From positions 1 to 7,608 of the forward strand of contig JAGLTY010000093.1 of NCBI GenBank assembly GCA_023135025.1: a stretch of DNA of 7,608 bases, given 5' to 3'. The first letter of the stretch is position 1, and every line of letters starts with the position of its first letter. Below are positions 1 to 5,542 of the stretch, in pieces. Position numbers and translations under genes: made by a program. The notes beneath the pieces are model-generated. The model was given only the letters and a program-made list of their open reading frames with translations. It was not told where the DNA came from and made no database searches. This DNA comes from Bacteroidales bacterium. Lineage in GTDB: Bacteria > Bacteroidota > Bacteroidia > Bacteroidales > GCA-2748055.

Positions 1-177
1 TAAAAGTCAAGTATTCTGTTGCATAGGAATGAATTGTCAGTATCAATTCGACGCAATTAATGAGTTTTAGAGCAAATGTCCGATTAGATTAAAATAGTCA
101 GCAAGCACTCGTCGGGCCGGAGAATAAGGAATCTATTAACTCAAAAAATCCATATTGTTGTGCAAATGTCGGGCAAG
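1..177. other. Non-coding stretch, no gene recognised
   Basis: All six frames are broken by stops or lack a plausible start, and no peptide here looks like a protein I know. The stretch is AT-rich, like the other spaces in this window. It lies just downstream of the leftward tRNA-Pro gene, a location where integrated elements often sit. I see no integrase, no recognisable copy of the tRNA 3' end and no inverted repeats that would support one. A short sequence, GCAAATGTC, occurs twice (around 73-81 and 162-170), which is too little to interpret. Confidence 0.5.
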
Positions 178-211
178 AAAAAAGCCAACTCGCTGTAAAT
201 GAGTTGGCTTT
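178..211 (-). terminator. Rho-independent terminator of tRNA-Pro
   Basis: The arms at 181-191 and 201-211 are perfectly complementary over 11 bases (AAAGCCAACTC and GAGTTGGCTTT), with a 9-base loop. Read leftward, the hairpin ends in a run of six T (183-178). This is the form of an intrinsic terminator. It begins 13 bases beyond the 3' end of the tRNA, so it most likely ends that transcript. Confidence 0.88.
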
Positions 212-223
212 CTGTTTTAATTG

Positions 224-299
224 TCGGGGTGAGTAGATTCGAACTACCGACCCCTCGCCCCCCAGACGAGTACTCTAAACCTGGCTGAGCTACACCCCG
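224..299 (-). tRNA. tRNA-Pro, anticodon GGG
   Basis: The 76-base reverse complement folds into a full cloverleaf. The acceptor stem is CGGGGTG paired with CACCCCG, starting with C1 as is usual for bacterial tRNA-Pro. The D stem is GCTC/GAGT with a G10-T25 wobble. The anticodon stem is CTCGT/GCGAG with loop CTGGGGG, so the anticodon is GGG (261-263) and reads CCC and CCU. The variable loop has five bases. The T stem is GGTAG/CTACT with loop TTCGAAT. The discriminator base is A, and the next bases on the transcript are CAA, so the CCA end is not encoded and must be added by CCA-adding enzyme. The gene has its own promoter and terminator and appears to be a single-gene transcript. Confidence 0.96.
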
Positions 300-604
300 A
301 TCAATAGTGGGTGCAAAAGTAATAATTCATTTCATATTGTCAAATACTCCTGAATAAATTGAAGAGGAAGTTTTTCTGTCATCCCGTCATCATATGCAGG
401 TTTCATCAACGGGTTGACTGTAAGTTTGTCCGGGATTGGAATGAATGGAGTGGAATTATTGATTTGGTACTGAATTTGAGACGGGGAGGTGGAATTTTTG
501 TAATTTAAGTGGTCTTTAGCCGACCAACGGTTAAAACCTACAAGAGAAGAGTGAATATGTGAATAATATAATACTATGACATTATAACAATATAAAATAA
601 TACA
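300..604. other. Intergenic region and trxB leader
   Basis: This 305-base stretch holds the leftward tRNA promoter (314-344), a possible leftward gene remnant (332-610) and, in its last 60 bases, a very AT-rich leader before trxB. No Bacteroidota promoter with both elements and normal spacing is visible for trxB. A perfect -7 match, TAAGTTTG at 421-428, lacks a -33 partner. TAATTTAA at 501-508 with TTTG at 475-478 is a weak match at 22-base spacing. An imperfect 10-bp inverted repeat with one mismatch pairs 378-387 with 409-418. Confidence 0.5.
314..344 (-). promoter_or_regulatory. Bacteroidota-type promoter for tRNA-Pro
   Basis: Read leftward, TTTG (344-341) is followed by exactly 19 bases and then TACTTTTG (321-314). 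This fits the Bacteroidota housekeeping consensus of a -33 TTTG and a -7 TAnnTTTG. Transcription would start near 306-310, leaving a leader of roughly 7-11 bases before the tRNA 5' end at 299, to be removed by RNase P. The -33 box overlaps the last codons of the possible gene remnant ending at 332. Confidence 0.85.
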
Positions 605-610
605 ATGGAT
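332..610 (-). pseudogene. Possible 3' gene remnant, start-less open frame
   Basis: This leftward frame is open for about 92 codons, from an upstream in-frame stop at 611-613 to TGA at 334-332, in DNA that is otherwise AT-rich and non-coding. The part from about 541 down to 332 translates into a peptide of protein-like composition, including GFNRWSAKDHLNY and TPFIPIPDKLTVNP. No ATG occurs before position 406, which would leave only 24 residues, so an intact gene is unlikely. I do not recognise the family. It could be the tail of a decayed gene, part of a dispersed repeat, or chance. It ends inside the tRNA promoter and lies antisense to the trxB leader. Confidence 0.25.
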
Positions 611-1609
611 CTATTTAAACCGATGGGCAGTACTTCCAAAGAGCCTGCCAACGATAAGAAAGAACTTGAAGTGTCAGAACACGTAAAGTGCCTGATTCTT
701 GGATCAGGACCTGCTGGTTATACGGCAGCCATCTATGCAGCACGTGCAAACCTGAGCCCGGTGATGTACACCGGTATGCAGATGGGTGGTCAGTTAACCA
801 CCACCACCGAAGTTGATAATTTTCCCGGTTATCCCGAGGGAACCGATGGTACGGCCATGATGGAGGATCTGAAAAAGCAGGCGGAGCGTTTTGGCACCCA
901 GGTGCGTTTCGGCATGGCCACCAAGGTCGACTTCTCTGGCAAGGTGAAGCAAGTAGTAATAGATGAGAATACCCTTATCGAAGCCGACAGTGTGATCCTG
1001 GCCACCGCAGCCACTGCCAAATACCTGGGATTGGAATCGGAAGAGAAATTCAAGGGGTACGGCGTTTCGGCATGTGCCACCTGCGATGGATTTTTCTACA
1101 AGGATAAGGTGGTTGCTGTTGTGGGGGGTGGCGACACTGCTGCTGAAGAGGCTACTTACCTGGCCGGTATTTGCAAAAAAGTCTATTTGATTGTTCGCAG
1201 GGATGAACTGCGTGCTTCCAAGGCGATGCAGAAGCGGATATTCAATACAGAGAATATTGAGGTGCTCTGGAAGCACCAGACCAAAGAGGTATTGGGCGAC
1301 CAGGCGGTGACCGGCCTGGAGCTATACAAGAATAAGGGAGAAGCGGGAGAGGAGATCGTGAAGAGAGAGATTGACGGATTCTTTCTGGCCATCGGGCACA
1401 CTCCCAATTCAGATATATTCAAAGAGTTTGTGAATACCGACGATGTCGGTTATGTGCAAACGGTTCCCGGTTCAGCCAAAACCAATGTTCCAGGTATATA
1501 TGCCTGCGGAGACCTTCAGGACAATACCTACCGGCAGGCGGTTACTGCAGCAGGGACGGGCTGTATGGCTGCCCTGGATGCAGAGAGGTATCTGGGAGAA
1601 TTAGAATAA
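605..1609 (+). CDS. trxB: Thioredoxin-disulfide reductase
   Basis: This cytoplasmic FAD enzyme uses NADPH to reduce thioredoxin, supplying electrons to ribonucleotide reductase, peroxidases and thiol repair. The 334 residues show the full set of low-molecular-weight TrxB motifs: the FAD dinucleotide fold GSGPAGYTAA (33-42), the redox-active CATC (157-160), the NADPH fold GGGDTA (174-179), VRRDELRAS (198-206) which contacts the NADPH phosphate, and the second FAD motif ACGD (300-303). The N terminus is about 20 residues longer than in typical family members, which begin just before the VKCLILGSG strand. Translation could instead begin at Met7 (623). The start at 605 lies in a very AT-rich leader without a Shine-Dalgarno sequence, as is common in Bacteroidota. 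The gene stands alone and ends at the terminator shared with the converging synthase gene. Confidence 0.96.
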   Translation: MDLFKPMGSTSKEPANDKKELEVSEHVKCLILGSGPAGYTAAIYAARANLSPVMYTGMQMGGQLTTTTEVDNFPGYPEGTDGTAMMEDLKKQAERFGTQVRFGMATKVDFSGKVKQVVIDENTLIEADSVILATAATAKYLGLESEEKFKGYGVSACATCDGFFYKDKVVAVVGGGDTAAEEATYLAGICKKVYLIVRRDELRASKAMQKRIFNTENIEVLWKHQTKEVLGDQAVTGLELYKNKGEAGEEIVKREIDGFFLAIGHTPNSDIFKEFVNTDDVGYVQTVPGSAKTNVPGIYACGDLQDNTYRQAVTAAGTGCMAALDAERYLGELE

Positions 1610-1625
1610 CCAATTAGTTTGTAAC

Positions 1626-1655
1626 AAAAAAGGGGGCTTTTCGGCCCCCTTTTTT
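1626..1655. terminator. Bidirectional terminator between convergent genes
   Basis: The arms AAAAAAGGGGGC (1626-1637) and GCCCCCTTTTTT (1644-1655) pair over 12 bases around a 6-base loop. A GC-rich core flanked by A6 and T6 gives a U-tract in both directions. The hairpin lies 17 bases after the trxB stop and 48 bases after the stop of the converging synthase gene, so it probably ends both transcripts. Confidence 0.93.
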
Positions 1656-1679
1656 ACTGAGTACTATTGTACTGAGTAC
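1656..1679. repeat. Short direct repeat ACTGAGTAC
   Basis: ACTGAGTAC occurs at 1656-1664 and again at 1671-1679, separated by six bases, between the terminator and the end of the synthase gene. It may be a small local duplication. No function is evident. Confidence 0.5.
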
Positions 1680-1689
1680 GATGCACTTA

Positions 1690-1717
1690 GCTTTGCGCGT
1701 GTTTACACGCGTAAAGC
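1690..1717 (-). other. Stem-loop with synthase stop codon in its loop
   Basis: Positions 1690-1701 pair with 1706-1717 around a 4-base loop: 11 Watson-Crick pairs plus one G-T wobble as read on the + strand. In the leftward mRNA the wobble becomes an A-C mismatch. The loop (1702-1705) contains the TAA stop of the leftward synthase gene. No T-run follows, so this is not an intrinsic terminator. It may protect the mRNA 3' end or have arisen by chance. Confidence 0.45.
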
Positions 1718-2959
1718 GCTTATATCCTGGAATGTATCTGATTTGTACTCTCCTGCCTGCAGTTTGGCCCGGCACTCGGTGAATGCCACGATGGTATCCT
1801 GCACATCGTCAAGGTTGTGCATGGAGGTGGGAATCAGGCGGAGCAGTATGTCACCTTTCGGTACTACCGGGTAGATCACCATGGAGCAGAAGATGTTGTA
1901 GTTCTCCCGCAGATCAAGGATCAGGTTGGTCGCTTCGATGATTCCACCGCTCATATAAACAGGGGTTACCGGCGATTCGGTTTTTCCGATATCAAACCCG
2001 GCCTCCTTCAGACCCGATTGCAGTGCATTGACCACTTTCCAGAGGTTCTCTCTCAGTGCGGGCATGGTCTTCAGCATCTCCAGTCTTTTAAGTGAGCCAA
2101 TCACCATCGGCATGGGCAGTGATTTGGCATAGGTCTGAGAACGCATATTGTAACGCAGGTAATCCACTACATCGGTATTACTGGCCACAAATCCGCCGAT
2201 ACCGGCCATGGCCTTGGCGAATGTTGAGAAGTAGAGGTCAATTTTATCCTGAACACCAAAATGTTCTCCAGTACCCATTCCTGTGGCACCCATTGTTCCA
2301 AATCCGTGGGCATCATCCACCAGCAGTCTGAATTTGAATCTATCTTTCAGTGCACAGATCACTTTCAGGTTCCCCAGGTCACCTGCCATGCCAAAAACGC
2401 CTTCTGAAATAACCAGAACACCACCACCCTGCTGGTCGGCACGTTTAACAGCACGTTCAAGCTGTTTCTCAAGGTTCTCCATGTTGTTGTGGGGGAACAC
2501 ATATCTTTTGGCCAGCGACATACGCATACCATCCAGGATACAGGCGTGTGATTCGGAGTCGTATACGATCACATCGTTCCTGGTAGTAAGGGCGTCAATG
2601 ATCGATGTCATGCCCTGGTAGCCATAGTTCAGCAGGAACGCATCTTCTTTCTGAACAAAAGAGGCAAGTGCCTGCTCAAGCTCTTCATGTTTGCGTGTCT
2701 GGCCCGACATCATCCTGGCACCCATGGGGTAGGCCATTCCATATTCAGCTGCAGCTGCAGCATCAATTTTTCTTACCTCGGGGTGGTTTCCAAGACCCAG
2801 ATAGTTGTTCAGGCTCCAGGTCAGTACCTCTTTCCCGCGAAATTTCATGTGTGCAGAGATCTCACCTTCCAGTTTGGGAAAAGCAAAGTAGCCGTGTCCC
2901 GCCTTTTGATACTGCCCGATGGGGCCTCTGTTCTTGGTAATTCTTTCAAAAATATCCAC
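1703..2959 (-). CDS. Alpha-oxoamine synthase (serine palmitoyltransferase-like)
   Basis: This is a PLP enzyme of the alpha-oxoamine synthase group, which decarboxylates an amino acid while joining it to an acyl-CoA or acyl-ACP. Its 418 residues match the family's usual length. Visible landmarks are NNYLGLGNHP (51-60), GARMMSGQT (80-88), SHAC with the PLP-stacking His138, DDAHGFG (215-221) holding the PLP-nitrogen Asp, and the Schiff-base Lys249 in TFAKAMAG. The start is GTG: an in-frame TAA lies seven codons upstream with no ATG between, and the MDIFERI opening fits Bacteroidota relatives I recall. Databases often label such proteins 2-amino-3-ketobutyrate CoA ligase or 8-amino-7-oxononanoate synthase. 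No biotin genes or threonine dehydrogenase lie nearby. In Bacteroidota, serine palmitoyltransferase (sphingolipids) or cysteate acyltransferase (sulfonolipids) is more likely. The exact substrate cannot be read from the sequence. Confidence 0.85.
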   Translation of the reverse strand: MDIFERITKNRGPIGQYQKAGHGYFAFPKLEGEISAHMKFRGKEVLTWSLNNYLGLGNHPEVRKIDAAAAAEYGMAYPMGARMMSGQTRKHEELEQALASFVQKEDAFLLNYGYQGMTSIIDALTTRNDVIVYDSESHACILDGMRMSLAKRYVFPHNNMENLEKQLERAVKRADQQGGGVLVISEGVFGMAGDLGNLKVICALKDRFKFRLLVDDAHGFGTMGATGMGTGEHFGVQDKIDLYFSTFAKAMAGIGGFVASNTDVVDYLRYNMRSQTYAKSLPMPMVIGSLKRLEMLKTMPALRENLWKVVNALQSGLKEAGFDIGKTESPVTPVYMSGGIIEATNLILDLRENYNIFCSMVIYPVVPKGDILLRLIPTSMHNLDDVQDTIVAFTECRAKLQAGEYKSDTFQDISALRV

Positions 2960-2985
2960 AGATTTAGGTTTTAATGTTTAGACTG

Positions 2986-2993
2986 CAAATTTA
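2986..2993 (-). promoter_or_regulatory. Candidate -7 element of the synthase promoter
   Basis: Read leftward, 2993-2986 is TAAATTTG, a full match to the Bacteroidota -7 box TAnnTTTG. It would start transcription near 2980, leaving a leader of about 20 bases before the GTG at 2959. No TTTG is present at the usual 19-21 base distance. The spacer directly upstream is an A10 tract on this strand. The promoter may be weak or activator-dependent. Confidence 0.5.
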
Positions 2994-2994
2994 G

Positions 2995-3004
2995 TTTTTT
3001 TTTT
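2995..3004. repeat. T10 homopolymer in the promoter spacer
   Basis: Ten T in a row lie immediately upstream of the leftward -7 box (2986-2993), where they read as A10. Such tracts bend DNA and change length by replication slippage, which would alter spacing between promoter elements. Confidence 0.6.
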
Positions 3005-3023
3005 GTTGGGACGATACTTTATC

Positions 3024-3119
3024 TGCTCAACACATAAACTGTTGAGAAAAATGCAACAGGACCGGACAATAATACCGGAATGATTTTTGTTAAAAGGTTT
3101 ATGTAAATATTTGCTCAAC
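3024..3119. repeat. TGCTCAAC repeats in divergent promoter region
   Basis: TGCTCAAC occurs at 3024-3031 and 3112-3119. An inverted partner, GTTGAG, sits at 3041-3046 and forms a 6-bp hairpin (CTCAAC/GTTGAG, 9-base loop) with the first copy. All lie between the divergent synthase and bamD genes. They could be operator half-sites, but the motif is short and I do not recognise it. Confidence 0.3.
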
Positions 3120-3121
3120 TC

Positions 3122-3152
3122 TTTTATTATTAACTCAATAATTGTAATTTTG
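3122..3152 (+). promoter_or_regulatory. Promoter of the bamD cluster
   Basis: TTTT (3122-3125, one base off TTTG) is followed by 19 bases and then TAATTTTG (3145-3152), a full match to TAnnTTTG. The -7 box ends only four bases before the bamD ATG at 3157, so transcription would start at or within a few bases of the start codon and give a leaderless or nearly leaderless mRNA. No other clear promoter is seen for the five-gene cluster. Confidence 0.65.
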
Positions 3153-3156
3153 CGCA

Positions 3157-3972
3157 ATGTTTAAAAACAGGATTGTTTTTGGGATACTGTTTGCAGCGGC
3201 TGCAGTGATCCTTAGTGGATGTGGAGAGTACGAGAAGTTGCTGAAAAGCAGGGACTTCAAGAAGAAGTACGATATGGGGGTCCAGTTTTACGAGGAGGGC
3301 GAATTTGCGAAGGCCGGTACCCTGTTCGATCAGGTCGCCAATATCTTCAGAGGGACTACCAAAGCCGATACGGTTAAATATTACCAGGCAAAAAGCTATT
3401 ACGGACAGCGTGATTATATGATGGCAGGTTACTATTTCAACGAGCTTTCAGCCACTTATGCCAGCAGCGTTTATCTGGAGGAGGCCGATTTTATGACCGG
3501 ATACTGTTTTTATAAACAGTCGCCTCGTGCCGAACTGGACCAGGAGACAACCTACAAGACCATTACTGCCATGCAGATGTTTATGGTCAAATATCCCACT
3601 TCTGAACGGGTCGTCCAGTGCCAGGAGATTATTACAGAAATGAGTGATAAGCTGGTGGAAAAATCTTTTATCAGTGCCAGGCTCTATTACGACCTGGGAT
3701 ATTATAAATCGGCCATACTTGCACTGCGCAACAGCCTGATTGAGTATCCCGATACCAGGTACAGGGAGGAGTTATTGTTCGTGATACTGAAATCATCCTA
3801 TCTGCTGGCCGACGGAAGCATCCCAAGTAAACAGAGGGAGCGCTTTCAGGCCACTGTTGATGAGTATTACAGCTATATTGGAGAGTTCCCCGAGGGCCCC
3901 CATAGCAAGGAAGCCAGACGGATGTATGATTCTTCCAACAAGTATTTAGAAAATCATAATAACCAATCATAA
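3157..3972 (+). CDS. bamD: Outer membrane protein assembly lipoprotein BamD
   Basis: BamD is the essential lipoprotein partner of BamA in the complex that folds beta-barrel proteins into the outer membrane. The N terminus is a lipoprotein signal peptide: a basic MFKNR start, a hydrophobic stretch to about residue 18, and the lipobox LSGC with Cys22 as the lipidation site. This signal fixes the start at 3157. The rest is a helical solenoid of TPR-like repeats, with typical patterns near GVQFYEEGEFAKAGTLF (about 41-57) and AKSYYGQRDYMMAGYYFNEL (68-87). The length of 271 fits the family. Acidic residues in the signal for surface export, common in Bacteroidota lipoproteins, are not evident after the Cys (GEYEK). 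The gene heads the cluster and is followed after three bases by the omega-like gene. Confidence 0.92.
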   Translation: MFKNRIVFGILFAAAAVILSGCGEYEKLLKSRDFKKKYDMGVQFYEEGEFAKAGTLFDQVANIFRGTTKADTVKYYQAKSYYGQRDYMMAGYYFNELSATYASSVYLEEADFMTGYCFYKQSPRAELDQETTYKTITAMQMFMVKYPTSERVVQCQEIITEMSDKLVEKSFISARLYYDLGYYKSAILALRNSLIEYPDTRYREELLFVILKSSYLLADGSIPSKQRERFQATVDEYYSYIGEFPEGPHSKEARRMYDSSNKYLENHNNQS

Positions 3973-3975
3973 TAG

Positions 3976-4311
3976 ATGGATTACAAAAAAACAAAGGCGC
4001 CACTGACTACAGTGACCAGGGATTTGAATGATATGGATGTAGGAACCAGTAATATTTACGAAACCGTAATGGTGGCCTCCAAAAGGGCCAACCAGATCAG
4101 TGTTGAGATGAAGCTGGAGTTGAACAGGAAGCTGGAGGAGTTTGCCTCTTATACCGATAACCTGGAGGAAGTTTTTGAGAATCCCGAGCAGATCGAGATC
4201 TCCAAGTTTTTCGAAAGATTACCCAAGCCTTCTCTGATTTCATTGCAGGAATTAACCGACAATCAGATATATTTCAGGATCAATGAAGCACCTGAAATAG
4301 AAGAACAGTAG
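3976..4311 (+). CDS. rpoZ: RNA polymerase omega-like (Rpb6-type) subunit
   Basis: The 111-residue protein carries the omega/Rpb6 core, TSNIYETVMVASKRANQI (about residues 24-41). It resembles the NxYELVxVAxKRARQ segment of bacterial omega, which clamps the C-terminal part of the beta-prime subunit and aids polymerase assembly. An acidic, helical C-terminal half, longer than the conserved core, is as expected for the Bacteroidota version. It starts three bases after bamD and in the same frame. The bamD TAA and a second in-frame TAG directly precede this ATG. Tight spacing implies cotranscription and perhaps coupled translation. There is no signal peptide or membrane segment. The call rests on the short core and on gene order. 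Confidence 0.85.
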   Translation: MDYKKTKAPLTTVTRDLNDMDVGTSNIYETVMVASKRANQISVEMKLELNRKLEEFASYTDNLEEVFENPEQIEISKFFERLPKPSLISLQELTDNQIYFRINEAPEIEEQ

Positions 4312-4327
4312 TCTAGAACCCTTCCTG

Positions 4328-5542
4328 ATGGATCTTGCAGGAAAACGTATTATTCTTGGTGTGACCGGTAGCATTGCTGCTTATAAAGCGGTCTATCTGC
4401 TCAGGCTCCTTATGAAAGAGGGTGCCGATGTGCAGGTGATTATGACTCCGGCGGCCAGGGAATTTGTTGGTCCCGTCACTTTTTCTTCTCTATCCGGGAA
4501 AACAGTACTATCCGATTTTTTTAGTTCCGAGGGAGGTGACTGGAACAGCCATGTGGAGATGGGTGTTTCGGCCGACCTGATGCTTGTTGCTCCTGTCACG
4601 GCCACCACTCTGGTCAAGATGGCCAACGGGGTGGCCGATAACCTGCTGGTCACTACCTATCTGTCGGCCCGGTGTCCTGTTGTAGTGGCACCAGCCATGG
4701 ACATGGATATGTACCGGCATCCTTCCACGCAACGAAATCTTGATATTCTGAAGGGGTATGGAAATATTATTATAGAGCCGGGTGAGGGAGAGCTGGCCAG
4801 TGGACTGGAGGGTCCGGGAAGGATGGAGGAACCGGAAAAAATCCTCAAATTTATCAGGCAGATCGAATCGGAACCTTCAAAAAAAAAACTTCTGAATAAG
4901 AGGGTCCTGGTAACTGCCGGACCTACACACGAAAATATCGATCCTGTTCGTTTTATTGGTAATCACTCCTCAGGGAAGATGGGTTTTGCCATTGCCGAGG
5001 CATTTGCTTCAGAAGGAGCAAAGGTATACCTTGTAACAGGTCCTGTATCGCAAGAGACCTCAGTTGCGGGAGTTGAAGTGATCCGGGTAACATCAGCCGG
5101 CGAGATGTTTGAGAGGTGCAGCGATGTGATGGAGCAGATGGATATAGCCGTTTTTAATGCGGCAGTTTCTGATTTTACACCTGTTTCCATCTCTGAGAAT
5201 AAAGTGAAAAGGGGTAAGGATGAGTGGACCATCCGGCTGAAGCCCACAAAAGATATTGCTGCTGAGATGGGTAGAAGAAAGTCGGATGGACAGCTGCTGG
5301 TGGGGTTTGCGCTGGAGACCGATAATGAATTGGAACATGCCCGCCTGAAACTGGAGAAGAAGAACCTGGACCTGGTTGTTTTGAATTCCATGCAGGACAG
5401 GGGTGCGGGATTTGGGACCGATACCAACAGGGTGACCATGATCGACCGGTTGGGTAATATCGATAAGTTTGAATTGAAACCCAAGATCCAGGTAGCTACT
5501 GACCTGGTGCAGCGGGTGATAAAAATGGTAGAAGATGCGTAA
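4328..5542 (+). CDS. coaBC: Bifunctional phosphopantothenoylcysteine decarboxylase/synthetase
   Basis: CoaBC performs two cytoplasmic steps of coenzyme A synthesis: joining 4'-phosphopantothenate to cysteine using CTP (CoaB), then FMN-dependent decarboxylation to 4'-phosphopantetheine (CoaC). The N-terminal CoaC half (about 1-180) shows the flavoprotein start GVTGSIAAYK (11-20), the catalytic His75 in NSHVEMG and the substrate clamp PAMDMDMY (122-129). In the ACGDxGxGRM loop, Ser158 replaces the usual catalytic Cys. The CoaB half (about 190-404) has AGPTHENIDPVRFI (197-210), NHSSGKMG (212-219), Asn277 in FNAAVSDF and LKPTKDI (304-310). At 404 residues it is full length. An A10 run (4879-4888) encodes Lys185-187 at the domain junction. 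The gene starts 16 bases after the omega-like gene and overlaps porD by eight bases. Confidence 0.96.
   Translation: MDLAGKRIILGVTGSIAAYKAVYLLRLLMKEGADVQVIMTPAAREFVGPVTFSSLSGKTVLSDFFSSEGGDWNSHVEMGVSADLMLVAPVTATTLVKMANGVADNLLVTTYLSARCPVVVAPAMDMDMYRHPSTQRNLDILKGYGNIIIEPGEGELASGLEGPGRMEEPEKILKFIRQIESEPSKKKLLNKRVLVTAGPTHENIDPVRFIGNHSSGKMGFAIAEAFASEGAKVYLVTGPVSQETSVAGVEVIRVTSAGEMFERCSDVMEQMDIAVFNAAVSDFTPVSISENKVKRGKDEWTIRLKPTKDIAAEMGRRKSDGQLLVGFALETDNELEHARLKLEKKNLDLVVLNSMQDRGAGFGTDTNRVTMIDRLGNIDKFELKPKIQVATDLVQRVIKMVEDA
4879..4888 (+). other. A10 slippery run at the CoaC-CoaB junction
   Basis: Ten A in a row span the end of the Ser184 codon and three AAA Lys codons (185-187), in the linker between the two enzyme domains. 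Reading one base back meets TAA at 4897-4899 after Thr-Ser-Glu, giving a 190-residue product. Reading one base ahead meets TGA at 4893-4895 after Asn-Phe, giving 188 residues. Both would be free CoaC. Whether slippage occurs is not shown by the sequence. Confidence 0.4.

Noticed and set aside
1..223. An integrated element or attachment site next to the tRNA-Pro 3' end
   Set aside because: No integrase, no duplicated tRNA 3' segment and no flanking repeats are visible. Only scattered TCGGG words recur. The neighbouring sequence to the left is needed to judge.
421..428. TAAGTTTG as the trxB promoter -7 box
   Set aside because: It matches the box but has no TTTG at 19-21 bases upstream, would leave a leader of over 170 bases, and falls within the possible coding remnant.
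794..1276. A 160-codon leftward open frame inside trxB
   Set aside because: It lies fully antisense to a well-supported enzyme gene, in the codon-aligned opposite frame, and its translation shows no protein-like motifs.
1817..2974. Several rightward open frames opposite the synthase gene
   Set aside because: The leftward frame carries every catalytic motif of a PLP enzyme, and the opposite-strand peptides look like reverse translations with no family signal.
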